Of a stretch of 64,000 nt of DNA, positions 8,349 to 16,743 are shown piece by piece; position 1 is the first letter of the stretch; each line of letters begins with the position of its first letter. Under the pieces are notes generated by a model. The model did no database searches. It was not told the origin of the DNA and saw only the letters and a list, made by a program, of their open reading frames with translations. A program made the translations under genes and the position numbers. Source of the stretch: Marinobacter halodurans (lineage in GTDB: Bacteria; Pseudomonadota; Gammaproteobacteria; Pseudomonadales; Oleiphilaceae). Location of the stretch: positions 1 through 64,000 of the forward strand of contig NZ_SJDL01000023.1 of assembly GCF_004327985.1 (NCBI RefSeq), read 5' to 3'.

Positions 8349-8699
8349 ATGAGCTGGGTCACGGTCGCTCGCTATTCCCTGCCCGTCGAAGCCCACATGG
8401 CCCGCGCGCGCCTGGATTCGGAAGGCATCGAGGCGGTGGTGGTGGATGAGCACACCATCGGCATGCAGTGGCTGTTCTCCGACGCCATGGGTGGCGTGCG
8501 CCTGCAGGTGGAGGAGGCGCAGGAGGATCGCGCCCGGGCCATCCTGGAGGAGGACCGTTCCGACCTGGTGGATGAGTCGATTGCACCCGGTCAGGCGTCC
8601 CGGGACTGTGGTGAAGTACCGCCCCTGTCACGGCTGGTCGAAACCCGCCGCCGCCAGGGATTTTTTATGGCCTTCCTGTTCTGGTTTATCGGCTCGTAA
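8349..8699 (+). CDS. DUF2007 domain protein
   Basis: This 116-aa protein has an N-terminal DUF2007 domain (about 3-72): WVTVARYSLPVEAHMARARLDSEGIEA, followed by GGVRLQVEEAQEDRARAIL. The family is annotated as putative signal-transducing proteins without experimental proof. The C-terminus ends in a short hydrophobic segment (GFFMAFLFWFIGS) that may be a partial membrane tail. It lies in a same-strand run with the DUF4136 lipoprotein and YciH. Confidence 0.8.
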   Translation: MSWVTVARYSLPVEAHMARARLDSEGIEAVVVDEHTIGMQWLFSDAMGGVRLQVEEAQEDRARAILEEDRSDLVDESIAPGQASRDCGEVPPLSRLVETRRRQGFFMAFLFWFIGS

Positions 8700-8747
8700 G
8701 GTAGGGTTTGGCCCGGTAACACTCGGTTTGTTTCTGGAGATCGTATT

Positions 8748-9104
8748 TTGAAGAAGAACGCATCAGGGGGCCTGGTCTTCTCCACGGATCAGGGCCGCAT
8801 GTGTCCGGATTGCCGGCAACCCCTGTCGGAATGTACGTGTGGTGAGCCCCAGGCGCCGACCGGAGACGGCGTTGTCCGGGTCAGCCGCGAAACCAAGGGC
8901 CGCAAGGGCAAGGGCGTGACGCTGATTACCGGCATCCCGCTGGCGGGCAAGGAGCTGAAGGATTACGCCAAGACCCTCAAGGCACGTTGTGGCACCGGGG
9001 GAACGGTCAAGGAGGGCGTGGTGGAGATCCAGGGGGACCACCGCGATCTGCTGGTGCCCCTGCTTATGGAGAGAGGCTGGACCGTCAAGAAGGCCGGCGG
9101 CTGA
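8748..9104 (+). CDS. yciH: SUI1/eIF1-like translation factor YciH
   Basis: This 118-aa protein has a Cys-rich start (CPDCRQPLSECTC) and then a SUI1/eIF1 fold. The basic KGRKGKGVTLITGIPL loop and KCxxGGTVK-like RCGTGGTVKEGVVEIQGDHRD motif are diagnostic. It is related to archaeal and eukaryotic initiation factor 1 and can influence start-site fidelity. The start is TTG, preceded by GGAG about 10 nt upstream. Length matches E. coli YciH (about 108 aa). Confidence 0.9.
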   Translation: MKKNASGGLVFSTDQGRMCPDCRQPLSECTCGEPQAPTGDGVVRVSRETKGRKGKGVTLITGIPLAGKELKDYAKTLKARCGTGGTVKEGVVEIQGDHRDLLVPLLMERGWTVKKAGG

Positions 9105-9130
9105 GTTCGCCCAACAGGAACGGAACGCTT

Positions 9131-9889
9131 ATGGCCAAACCCGTGCTCTACCAGTTCCCGGTTTCCCACTACTGTGAGAAAGTGCGCTGGGCCCTGGATA
9201 TCAAGAAAGTGGACTACGAGGCGCGCAACCTGCTACCGCTGTTCCACATGCCCGTGATCTTCCGTCGGACCCGACAGAATAAGGTGCCGGTGCTCAAGCT
9301 GGATGGGCGCTACATCGCCGATTCGGCCACTATCATCCAGACTCTGGAGGAGCGTTTCCCCTCGGCGCCGGCCCTGTTCCCGAAAGACGAGTCCGAACGG
9401 GAAGAGGCGCTGGAATGGGCGGCGTTTGCCGATCGGGAGATTGGCCCGCACATGCGCCGGACCGCCTACTATTACCTTCTCGATCACCCCCGCCTCATGT
9501 TCGAGATCCTGACGGAAGGGCAGAATACGGTGGGGCGCATGGCCTTTCGCACCAGCCAGCGGGTGGTGATCCGCGCCATGAAGGAAGGCATGGGGATTAC
9601 CGAAAGGGGTTACAGGCGCAGCCGGGACCGGTTGGTTGCGGCGCTGGACCGCCTTGACCAGGCCCTGGCAGACCGGACGTATCTGGTGGGCGAGCGCTTC
9701 AGCGTGGCGGATCTGACCACGGCGGCTTTGCTGTCGCCCCTGGTCCTGCCACCGGAGGCCCCGTTCCAGTTCCCCGGCGAGATACCGCCAGAGTTGCAGC
9801 AGTTCATGGACGAGTTTGCCGAACGCCCCAGTGTCGACTGGGTCCGTCGGATGTACCGGGAGCACCGAGGGCGTCCGGCCACAGCCTGA
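9131..9889 (+). CDS. Glutathione S-transferase family protein
   Basis: This 252-aa protein has an N-terminal thioredoxin-fold GST domain (about 4-78, YQFPVSHYCEKVRWALD, then KVPVLKLDGRYIADSATII with the cis-Pro and Ser glutathione-binding motif). An all-helical C-terminal domain follows (about 100-245, including FSVADLTTAAL). The single Cys in SHYCEKV sits where glutaredoxin-like GSTs carry the active residue. The start is chosen at ATG 9131, after AGGAACGG. Substrate is unknown. Confidence 0.85.
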   Translation: MAKPVLYQFPVSHYCEKVRWALDIKKVDYEARNLLPLFHMPVIFRRTRQNKVPVLKLDGRYIADSATIIQTLEERFPSAPALFPKDESEREEALEWAAFADREIGPHMRRTAYYYLLDHPRLMFEILTEGQNTVGRMAFRTSQRVVIRAMKEGMGITERGYRRSRDRLVAALDRLDQALADRTYLVGERFSVADLTTAALLSPLVLPPEAPFQFPGEIPPELQQFMDEFAERPSVDWVRRMYREHRGRPATA

Positions 9890-9964
9890 CCCGTCGCCGC
9901 CACACGGGTATCATAGACGCCCCTGCCGGACGCGGGGCGTTGCTTCTTGTACAAGGAATCCTCT

Positions 9965-10090
9965 ATGCACATGACTGTTCTCGGCGCGGGTGTGGTGGGC
10001 ACGACCACGGCCTGGTATCTGCGTCAGGCCGGGCACGAGGTGACGGTCGTGGAGCGTCAGCCCCGGGCCGCCGACAACCTGGAGCAGACA
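9965..10090 (+). pseudogene. dadA: 5' remnant of D-amino acid dehydrogenase (dadA)
   Basis: About 40 codons from ATG 9965 encode [19 protein letters not shown] followed by [14 protein letters not shown]. This is the FAD-binding Rossmann start (GxGxxG) of DadA-type D-amino acid dehydrogenases. After about position 10090 the similarity stops and the remaining ~380 residues of the enzyme are missing. The frame stays open into the transporter at 10163, so an automated caller may report a false 361-aa fusion. A deletion that joined dadA to the transporter's upstream region is the likely origin. Confidence 0.7.
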
Positions 10091-10162
10091 ATACGGAACC
10101 GGGCGGGGCGTGGTAGCGGTAGAGTTTCCGCCAGGAAACGAGAACCGTCAGAAGGAGTGGGT

Positions 10163-11032
10163 ATGGCGCTGCATCCGGGTTCCCTGCGTATCGTGTCACT
10201 GACGACCCTGGCCATGCTGGCCTTTGCTGCCAATTCGGTCCTTGGCCGGCTGGCGTTGGATTCCGGCACCATTGATGCCGCCTCCTTTACCTTCATCCGG
10301 TTGTTGTCCGGGACCCTGATGCTGGCGCTGCTGGTGCGTCTGCGCCCGTCATCCGGCGAGGGCAACAGCCGCGGCAGTTGGCTGTCCGGGGCTATGCTTT
10401 TCGTTTATGCCATCTGCTTTTCCTACGCCTACCTGTCGCTGGATACCGGGGTCGGTGCGCTGATCCTGTTCGGCATGGTGCAACTGACCATGATCGGCTG
10501 GGGTCTGGTACGGGGGGAGCGTCCGTCGCCGATGCAGTGGGCCGGTTCGGTGATGGCCGTTGCCGGACTGGTCTATCTGCTGTCGCCCGGGGTCACGGCA
10601 CCGTCGTTGGTGGGTGCCTTGCTGATGGCGCTGGCCGGCGTCGGTTGGGGCGTGTATTCGCTGCGTGGGCGGGGCGTCAGCCGGCCGCTGGTGGTCTCCG
10701 CCGACAATTTCCTGCGGGCCGCACCCCTGGCGCTGGTGGTGCTGCTGATTGCGATGCCTGCCTGGAAAGTCGACCTGCATGGCACGGTGCTGGCGATCCT
10801 GTCCGGCGCGGGCGCCTCCGCCATTGGCTACGCCATCTGGTATACCGTACTGCCGTCGCTGAGTGCCACCCTGGCGGCCAGCGTCCAGTTGTCCGTGCCG
10901 GTGATTGCCGCTGCGTTTGGGGTGATCCTGATGGCCGAGCCGGTGACCGTGCGCCTGGTGGTTTCCACCGTGGTGATTCTCGGTGGCATTGGCCTGGTGA
11001 TCCTGTCGAAGCGCCCGTCGGCGAAGCGGTGA
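10163..11032 (+). CDS. EamA/DMT family transporter
   Basis: This 289-aa protein has about ten membrane helices in two EamA repeats: first repeat from [20 protein letters not shown] to LVYLLSPG, second from [21 protein letters not shown] to GGIGLVIL. The start is ATG 10163, with AAGGAG 8 nt upstream. The in-frame upstream extension is the dadA remnant and is not part of this protein. It probably exports or imports small metabolites; substrate is unknown. Confidence 0.85.
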   Translation: MALHPGSLRIVSLTTLAMLAFAANSVLGRLALDSGTIDAASFTFIRLLSGTLMLALLVRLRPSSGEGNSRGSWLSGAMLFVYAICFSYAYLSLDTGVGALILFGMVQLTMIGWGLVRGERPSPMQWAGSVMAVAGLVYLLSPGVTAPSLVGALLMALAGVGWGVYSLRGRGVSRPLVVSADNFLRAAPLALVVLLIAMPAWKVDLHGTVLAILSGAGASAIGYAIWYTVLPSLSATLAASVQLSVPVIAAAFGVILMAEPVTVRLVVSTVVILGGIGLVILSKRPSAKR

Positions 11033-11132
11033 TCCAGCACCGTTCACGGTTCGAATAACGGACGGTCGTAACGCGATCAACGATAGCGTAAATTGAGACG
11101 CTTGATGCCCAAATTGCCTGCAGGGAGGCTGA

Positions 11133-11798
11133 ATGCTCACCGTCCACCACCTGAATAACTCCCGTTCCCAACGGGTTCTCTGGATGCTCGAGGAAATTGG
11201 GCAGCCTTACGAGATCAAGCGCTACCAGCGCGATCCCAAGACCATGCTGGCCCCGGCAAGCCTCCAGGAGGTGCATCCGCTGGGCAAGTCGCCGGTGATC
11301 ACCGACGGCGACCTGACTATTGCCGAGTCCGGCGCCATCATCGATTACCTCGCGCACAGCTATGCCCCGTCGCTGCTGCCGGAGCGGGGGACCCAGCAAT
11401 GGATCGACTACACCTACTGGCTGCACTACGCCGAGGGTTCCCTCATGCCCCCGCTGCTGCTGCGTCTGGTTTTCGAGAAGGTCAAAACGAACCCGATGCC
11501 GTTTTTCGTGCGTCCCGTTGCCCGGGGGATCGCCGACAAGACCAACGAGATCTTCATCTCGCCACAAATCCGCAACCACATGGACTTTGTCGAGAATCAC
11601 CTGGCCAGGAACGAGTGGTTCCTCGGTGATAAGCTGAGTGCGGCCGATATCCAGATGAGTTTCCCGCTGGAGGCGTCCCTGGCCCGAGGTATTGTCGGGC
11701 GCAACCGCCCGGCGATCCGTAACTACGTGAAACGGTTCCAGGCTCGGCCGGCCTATCAGCAGGCCCTGGAAAAAGGAGGCACCTATGATTTTGCGTAA
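11133..11798 (+). CDS. Glutathione S-transferase
   Basis: This 221-aa GST has an N-terminal domain (HHLNNSRSQRVLWMLEEIGQPYE, catalytic Ser region around residues 10-12; GKSPVITDGDLTIAESGAII as the glutathione site) and a helical C-terminal domain (LGDKLSAADIQMSFPLE). It belongs to the bacterial GST3-like group. Its last 14 nt overlap the start of the next lipoprotein gene, which suggests translational coupling. It is unrelated in sequence to the GST at 9131 beyond the fold. Confidence 0.88.
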   Translation: MLTVHHLNNSRSQRVLWMLEEIGQPYEIKRYQRDPKTMLAPASLQEVHPLGKSPVITDGDLTIAESGAIIDYLAHSYAPSLLPERGTQQWIDYTYWLHYAEGSLMPPLLLRLVFEKVKTNPMPFFVRPVARGIADKTNEIFISPQIRNHMDFVENHLARNEWFLGDKLSAADIQMSFPLEASLARGIVGRNRPAIRNYVKRFQARPAYQQALEKGGTYDFA

Positions 11799-12192
11799 CG
11801 CCGGCGCCCGATCCGCCGCGCTTATCGCATCCGTCGTCATGCTTGGTGGCTGTGCCGCCATGCAGCCGGACCTGACGGACAAGCAGCGCGCCAAATTGCA
11901 GGGCAGCCTGCAAAGTCAGTTTGGCGTCTACCAGGATTGTATGGTGGCCCAGTCCGATCCCTACGTGACGGTGACATCCGCCCCGCCTTCCGATATTGCC
12001 GAAGCGGCGCAGGGCGCGTGCGATGGCCCGTTCCAGGCCTATGAGAAAGCCGTCGTGCGTTACTTCACGTCGGTCGTATCGGGGTCGGGGCAGGATGAGG
12101 CCCGGCAACGGGCCCATGAGCACGCCGCCGAGGCCGGCTTGCAGACCCGGCGTCAGATCATCAAGCGGGTACTGGACCAGCGGCCGGAATGA
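11785..12192 (+). CDS. Hypothetical lipoprotein
   Basis: This 135-aa protein has a signal peptide and lipobox MLGGC (Cys24). The mature part is mostly helical with two further Cys (DCMVAQ and GACDGPF), which could form a disulfide in the periplasm. The family is not recognised. The ATG lies inside the 3' end of the GST gene and is preceded by AAAAGGAGG, a strong ribosome-binding site. Confidence 0.75.
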   Translation: MILRNAGARSAALIASVVMLGGCAAMQPDLTDKQRAKLQGSLQSQFGVYQDCMVAQSDPYVTVTSAPPSDIAEAAQGACDGPFQAYEKAVVRYFTSVVSGSGQDEARQRAHEHAAEAGLQTRRQIIKRVLDQRPE

Positions 12193-12207
12193 GCCCGGAT
12201 ACAGCGC

Positions 12208-12226
12208 GGGGAGGACGGTCCTCCCC
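12208..12226. terminator. GC-rich hairpin between convergent genes
   Basis: GGGGAGGAC and GTCCTCCCC form a perfect 9-bp inverted repeat with one base between the arms. It lies between the convergent lipoprotein and DUF2780 genes. There is no T tract on either side, so intrinsic termination is uncertain. Confidence 0.35.
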
Positions 12227-12249
12227 GGTGCAGATTGGCGCTGCCGTGA

Positions 12250-12768
12250 TCAGGCGGATGATTCCGGCATCCACAGGGAACTGAGGTTGCCCAGCATTTC
12301 CTGGCCGACCCCCTGGCCTTTCAGGAAATTGAGCACCAGCGGGGCAAATTGTTCAATTGCGCTGGATTGCAGCCCCAGGGCGCTGAAGGCCTTTTCCACG
12401 TCGTCCATCGACGAGATGTTCGAGAGGGCGGAACTCAACAGGTTGTTGGACTGCTCCCCCGAACCGCCCAGCAGGCTGCCCAGGCCGGAGACCTTGTCGG
12501 TGATGTTATCGAACGAGGAGGCGCCCAACTGGCTCTTGGCCAACTGGAGCAGGGCGCCGGCCCCACCGGCTGCCTGGGTCCGGGTAACACCCAGGTGGTC
12601 CTGCAGGCTGGTGACGAGGGAGCTGGCTTCGCCGCTGACCTTTACGGCGTCCTCGGGCATCAGTACACCGCCGGAATCCAGCTTGTTACCCAGGTCCAGG
12701 GCGCCCACGGACGGGGCCAGCAGGTAGAGGCTCGAGACGATCAGGAAGCGTTTGAGAATGGTGTTCAT
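12250..12768 (-). CDS. DUF2780 (VcgC/VcgE) secreted protein
   Basis: This 172-aa protein has a signal peptide (MNTILKRFLIVSSLYLLAPSVGA). The body resembles the DUF2780 family: helical segments LVTSLQDHLGVTRTQAAGGAGALLQLAK, GLGSLLGG and a C-terminal LVLNFLKGQGVGQEMLGNLSSLW. The start is ATG 12768, preceded on the minus strand by GGAGCC. Function is unknown. Confidence 0.8.
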   Translation of the reverse strand: MNTILKRFLIVSSLYLLAPSVGALDLGNKLDSGGVLMPEDAVKVSGEASSLVTSLQDHLGVTRTQAAGGAGALLQLAKSQLGASSFDNITDKVSGLGSLLGGSGEQSNNLLSSALSNISSMDDVEKAFSALGLQSSAIEQFAPLVLNFLKGQGVGQEMLGNLSSLWMPESSA

Positions 12769-12923
12769 TGTGGCTCCGGCATGTCCATTTCGGAAGAGAA
12801 GGGGAAGACGTCGGACATACTGCAGACGCCGTCTTCGCAATGCGTAATCAGCCTTATATATAAGGACTGTGACGTCGGAATGAAAGTTCCGGCGGGTTAC
12901 GGAAACGCAAGAAAATAAGGGGT

Positions 12924-12958
12924 TGCCGGCGCCAGGGTCCAGGGTCCCGGCGCCGGCA
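12924..12958 (-). terminator. Candidate terminator after the acyl-CoA ligase gene
   Basis: TGCCGGCGCC at 12924-12933 pairs with GGCGCCGGCA at 12949-12958, a perfect 10-bp GC stem immediately downstream of the ligase stop. On the minus strand it is followed by ACCCCTTATTTTC, an imperfect T-rich tail. Confidence 0.5.
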
Positions 12959-12964
12959 GGCAGG

Positions 12965-14611
12965 TCAGGCCAGTTCGTCGCGGATCAGCTTCTTGTTGAT
13001 CTTGCCGACGCTGGTCTTGGGGATGTCGTCCACAAAATCGATCTGCTGTGGAATCGCCCACTTGTTGATCTCGCCGCTGTCGACGAACTGTTGCAGGTGT
13101 TCCTGGATGTCTTCCAGGCTGGCGTCCTGACCCGGGATCAGGACGATCAGCGCGTGCGGGCGCTCTCCCCACTTTTCATCCGGCACACCCACAACGGCGG
13201 TGGCCGCGACGGCGGGATGCTGGCTGATCAGGTTTTCCAGGTCGAGCGATGACAGCCACTCGCCGCCGGTCTTGATCACGTCCTTGATGCGGTCGCGGAT
13301 CATCAGCGTGCCATCCGGATCGATGGTGCCGACGTCACCGGTATGCAGCCAGCCGCCTTCCCACAGGGCTTCGCCCTTCTCGGGTTCCTTCAAGTAACCC
13401 TGGGTCAGCCAGGGCGCGCGGGCCACGACTTCCCCCTTGGCGACACCATCGTGAGGCTGCGGCTGACCGTTGGCATCGACGATTTCCAGATCCACCATCG
13501 GGTTGGCGATGCCGGTCTTGACCCGCTTGTTGATCTGCTCGTCCAGCGGCAGCCTAACGTCCTCCTCCGTGAGGTAGGTGGTGCTCAGCAGCGGGCAGGT
13601 CTCGGACATGCCATAACCCGTGTACAGGTGGATGCCCAGCTTCGAGCCGGCCCGGCACAGGCCCTCGGTCATCGCGCTGCCGCCAATCAGGACGTGCCAG
13701 TTGCTCAGGTTGGCGGTCTTGATGGACTCGGTGTCCAGCATCATCTGCAGGATGGTGGGCACGCAGTGGGAGAAGGTGACCTGGTGCTTCTTGAGCAGGT
13801 CGACCAGCAGTTCCGGTTCATAGCGGCCCGGATAGACCTGCTTCACGCCCATCATGGTGGCCGCGTAGGGCACGCCCCAGGCATGCACGTGGAACATCGG
13901 CGTGACCGGCATATACACGCTGTTGGACCGCAGCAGCGGCATCTGTTCATTGAAGCCCAGGGTACCGGTCTGGGTCAGGGTGTGCAGGACCAGTTGGCGA
14001 TGGGTGAAGTAGACGCCTTTCGGGTTGCCGGTGGTGCCGGTGGTGTAGAAGGTGGTGGCGACGCTGTTCTCGTCGAAATCCGGAAAGTCGAAGTGGTCGC
14101 CGGCCTGGGCCAGGAGCGCCTCATACTCGCCCTTCACCGTATCGAGGGAGGTACTCTTCGCCGAGGTGTTGTCGGTCAGCTGGATATAGCCCTTTACGGT
14201 TTCCAGGTTGCCGCTGACCTGTTCCAGCAGCGGCACGAAATCGTCGTGAACCAGCACCAGGTCGTCCTCGGCGTGGTTCATGGTGTACACGACCTGATCC
14301 GGTGACAGGCGGATGTTCACCGTATGCAGGATGGCGCCGATCATGGGGATGGCAAAGAAGCACTCCAGGTAGCGGGGGGTGTCCCAGTCGAGCACGGCCA
14401 CGGTATCGCCCGCCTGGACGCCGGCAGCGGTCAGCGCGTTGGCGAGCCGGTGGATGCGGGTCACCAGGTCGCTGTAGGTGTATTCGCTGCGGTCTGCGTA
14501 GACAATTTTCTGGTCGGGGGCGTAGCGTGGTCCGGAAAGCAGTAACCGCTTGATCAAAAGCGGGTAGTTATAGGCGTTGCTGACCGGCGGAATTATTTTT
14601 GTCTGCGCCAT
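12965..14611 (-). CDS. Medium/long-chain fatty acid--CoA ligase (AMP-forming)
   Basis: This 548-aa ANL-superfamily enzyme converts a fatty acid, ATP and CoA to acyl-CoA. The P-loop is YTTGTTGNPKG at residues 189-199. Other motifs are PMFHVHAWG, the YGMSETCP signature, GWLHTGDVGTIDPDG, RDRIKDVIKTGGEW, and the catalytic Lys in KTSVGKINKK near the C-terminus. Layout and length are close to the AlkK-type medium-chain ligases. It is cytosolic and feeds beta-oxidation, together with FadH, crotonase and acyl-CoA dehydrogenase genes 8-14 kb away. The start is ATG 14611 (MAQTKII); a longer in-frame extension has no support. Confidence 0.92.
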   Translation of the reverse strand: MAQTKIIPPVSNAYNYPLLIKRLLLSGPRYAPDQKIVYADRSEYTYSDLVTRIHRLANALTAAGVQAGDTVAVLDWDTPRYLECFFAIPMIGAILHTVNIRLSPDQVVYTMNHAEDDLVLVHDDFVPLLEQVSGNLETVKGYIQLTDNTSAKSTSLDTVKGEYEALLAQAGDHFDFPDFDENSVATTFYTTGTTGNPKGVYFTHRQLVLHTLTQTGTLGFNEQMPLLRSNSVYMPVTPMFHVHAWGVPYAATMMGVKQVYPGRYEPELLVDLLKKHQVTFSHCVPTILQMMLDTESIKTANLSNWHVLIGGSAMTEGLCRAGSKLGIHLYTGYGMSETCPLLSTTYLTEEDVRLPLDEQINKRVKTGIANPMVDLEIVDANGQPQPHDGVAKGEVVARAPWLTQGYLKEPEKGEALWEGGWLHTGDVGTIDPDGTLMIRDRIKDVIKTGGEWLSSLDLENLISQHPAVAATAVVGVPDEKWGERPHALIVLIPGQDASLEDIQEHLQQFVDSGEINKWAIPQQIDFVDDIPKTSVGKINKKLIRDELA

Positions 14612-14770
14612 CGTGAAACAACCTCTTCGTTTTTCGGAAGTGAGTTTTATTTTGGTTGTAGAGGTAATCTGACACAGTTCACGAAAAAGGCAAGGCTGGA
14701 ACAGGAAAGGATAGGGGCGAATTCGGAGGGGAGTCGGCGGCACTGCAAAGCGCCGCCGCAGGGGACAGCG

Positions 14771-15052
14771 CTACTCGTAGGTACAGAGGTAGGCCGTATC
14801 CACGTCGGCCTTGGCCTTGAAGCTGGCCTGGCCGGCCACTTCAAAGGTTTCGCCCGCGCCGTAGGTCATCCACTTGTCCATTCCGGGAAGGAGAACCTCC
14901 AGGGCACCGCTGATCACCGTCATGGTTTCTTTCTTGGTGGTGCCGAACTCATACTCACCCGGGCTGATCACGCCCACGGTGGCCGGCAGGTTCGCCGTCT
15001 GGAAGGCAATGGATTTCGCGTTGCCATCGAAGTATTCGTTCACTTTCAACAT
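14771..15052 (-). CDS. ppnP: Pyrimidine/purine nucleoside phosphorylase
   Basis: This 93-aa cupin protein of the DUF1255/PpnP (YaiE) family matches the usual length. Conserved motifs are MLKVNEYFDGNAKSIAF, GEYEFGTTKKETMTVISG and ETFEVAGQASFKAKA, ending AYLCTYE. PpnP phosphorolyses several nucleosides to free base and ribose-1-phosphate. It is monocistronic in appearance and divergent from the DUF4112 gene. Confidence 0.93.
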   Translation of the reverse strand: MLKVNEYFDGNAKSIAFQTANLPATVGVISPGEYEFGTTKKETMTVISGALEVLLPGMDKWMTYGAGETFEVAGQASFKAKADVDTAYLCTYE

Positions 15053-15118
15053 AGAGATGTCTCCTGAAAATCGGATCGCCTACTATACGGGAAAATTGTT
15101 GCCCTGGGATGAAAAAAT

Positions 15119-15625
15119 ATGCCTGATCAGACGCCGTCGAATGCCCCGCCAGGCCCGCAGGAGCGCGAGAAGCTGGAAAACGCGCTGGCCCGTCTGGAAA
15201 GCTCGGCCCGGCTTCTCGACAGCCAGTTCCGGATCCCCTTCACCCGCATCCGGTTCGGGCTGGATCCGCTGATGGGATTGCTGCCCGGCATTGGCGATGC
15301 CGCGGGTCTGGTCCTGTCTCTCTACCTGATGGTGGAAGCTGTTCGCCTCGGCGCCGGCACCCGCCAGGTGGCACGAATGGCAGGCAATGTCCTGCTGGAA
15401 TTCGTGATCGGTATCGTCCCGATCGTGGGGGACCTGTTCGATTTCGCCTGGAAGGCCAACGACCGTAACGCGGCCCTGCTGCGCCGCCACATCGAAAAGC
15501 GGCTGGATCCACCACCCCGGCGCCGGCCGTGGATACAGTACACGCTCATCGCCGTTTTCGGCGCGATGCTGCTGTTCCTGTTGGTGATGATCTGGCGCGC
15601 GCTGTTCGTGGCCAGCGGCGCGTAA
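15119..15625 (+). CDS. DUF4112 membrane protein
   Basis: This 168-aa protein carries the DUF4112 core (about 30-135): LDSQFRIPFTRIRFGLDPLMGLLPGIGDAAGL, followed by LLEFVIGIVPIVGDLFDFAWKAN. One additional membrane helix lies near the C-terminus (YTLIAVFGAMLLFLLVMIW). Gly- and Pro-rich amphipathic loops are typical of the family. Function is unknown. It ends one base from the convergent MrpG gene. Confidence 0.88.
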   Translation: MPDQTPSNAPPGPQEREKLENALARLESSARLLDSQFRIPFTRIRFGLDPLMGLLPGIGDAAGLVLSLYLMVEAVRLGAGTRQVARMAGNVLLEFVIGIVPIVGDLFDFAWKANDRNAALLRRHIEKRLDPPPRRRPWIQYTLIAVFGAMLLFLLVMIWRALFVASGA

Positions 15626-15626
15626 C

Positions 15627-15959
15627 CTACTGGTCCCAGGGGTGGCCCTTGGTGCCCTCCATCCGGTCCACCTTCAGGTGCATGGCGGCCTTGGCCAGCA
15701 TGTTGGCGCTGATCGGTGCGGTCAGGAACAGGAAGACCATGATCAGGATTTCCTCCACTTCGAGCGATTTGTTGCCGAACGAGAAGAAAATCATGGAGCT
15801 GAACACGATGCCGCCCACGCCGAGGGTCGTGGCCTTGGTCGGCGCGTGCAGCCGGGTGTAGAAGTCCGGCAGGGACAGCAGGCCGATGGCGCCGGCCAGG
15901 GCGAACAGGCCGCCGGTAATCAGCAGTACGACAATCAGTATTTCCAGGGCAAGGTGCAT
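15627..15959 (-). CDS. mrpG: Mrp antiporter subunit G
   Basis: This 110-aa protein has three membrane helices and the MnhG/PhaG signature (LLSLPDFYTRLHAPTKATTLGVGGIV). It is the last gene of the Mrp operon and a small structural subunit of the multi-subunit Na+(K+)/H+ antiporter in the inner membrane. The start has a perfect GGAGG six bases upstream. A 17-nt gap separates it from mrpF. Confidence 0.93.
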   Translation of the reverse strand: MHLALEILIVVLLITGGLFALAGAIGLLSLPDFYTRLHAPTKATTLGVGGIVFSSMIFFSFGNKSLEVEEILIMVFLFLTAPISANMLAKAAMHLKVDRMEGTKGHPWDQ

Positions 15960-15976
15960 GGGTCCTCCGGAGTGGC

Positions 15977-16246
15977 CTATTCGATCACGCTGCCGCGCTT
16001 GAGGTGTTTGGCCAGGGCAATGGTGCCAACAAAGCCCATCACCGCGATCAGCAGTGCCGACTGGATGTAGAGTCGGGAATGGATCAGCATGCTGAACAGC
16101 ACGATCAGCGCGATGGCATTGATGTAGAGGCTGTCCAGGGCCAGGATGCGGTCCGGGGCATCCGGTCCCTTGATCAGCCGGATCACGTTCAGGATCACCG
16201 CCAGGGTGACCATCGCCAGGGTGACCTTCAGTGCGATCGTAATCAT
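15977..16246 (-). CDS. mrpF: Mrp antiporter subunit F
   Basis: This 89-aa protein has three helices and the MnhF/PhaF motif RLIKGPDAPDRILALDSLYINAIALIVLF (the GPxxxDRxxAxD core). The gene overlaps the end of mrpE by 4 nt, indicating translational coupling. It is required for assembly and activity of the Mrp complex in studied homologues. Confidence 0.93.
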   Translation of the reverse strand: MITIALKVTLAMVTLAVILNVIRLIKGPDAPDRILALDSLYINAIALIVLFSMLIHSRLYIQSALLIAVMGFVGTIALAKHLKRGSVIE

Positions 16247-16743
16247 TTGAATATCTCCCGCAGCGGGCGTTCGTAGTGTCGCTTGATGGTTTCCACCAGA
16301 TCGGCTTCGTCGTCCATATCCAGCACGTGGATCAACAGCAGGGTGTTGTCATCGCTGATGTCGGCGCTGACCGTGCCCGGGGTCAGTGAAATGGTGCCCG
16401 CCAGGGTGGAAATGGCCAGTGGATGCTCCAGTTCCAGCGGGAAGACGACGAACGCCGGTCGCGGTTTGCGCGTCGGATTAAGGACCAGCATGGCCACGTT
16501 CACGCTGGCGACGGTGATGTCCCACACCACGCGGACGATATAGGTCAGGAACCGGAACGGCCGCCGGATGGCCGGGTTGTTGGGCCAGAAGTTTCGCGTA
16601 AACAGGGGCAGCAGCCAGGCCAGGGCCAGCCCCAGCACCACGCTGCCGCCGCTGATGCCATTGCTGAGTGCCTGCCAGATCAGGAACAGGGTGATGCTCA
16701 GCATCGGATGCGGCAGGCCGAAGCGGCCATTCAGCGCCTTCAT
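16243..16743 (-). CDS. mrpE: Mrp antiporter subunit E
   Basis: This 166-aa protein has N-terminal membrane helices (LFLIWQALSNG, LALAWLLPLFTR) and a cytoplasmic C-terminal domain with the MnhE motifs LANTISLTPGT-like LAGTISLTPGTVSADI and LLIHVLDMDDE. It overlaps mrpD and mrpF by 4 nt each. Part of the Mrp Na+/H+ antiporter. Confidence 0.93.
   Translation of the reverse strand: MKALNGRFGLPHPMLSITLFLIWQALSNGISGGSVVLGLALAWLLPLFTRNFWPNNPAIRRPFRFLTYIVRVVWDITVASVNVAMLVLNPTRKPRPAFVVFPLELEHPLAISTLAGTISLTPGTVSADISDDNTLLLIHVLDMDDEADLVETIKRHYERPLREIFK

Noticed and set aside
9947-11032. A 361-aa DadA-EamA fusion protein
   Set aside because: The DadA part covers only the first Rossmann turn and stops in unrelated sequence. 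The transporter has its own AAGGAG and ATG at 10163, so two separate entities are more likely.
12208-12226. A confident intrinsic terminator between convergent genes
   Set aside because: The stem is perfect, but there is no T tract and the drawn loop is too small. It is kept only as a weak candidate.
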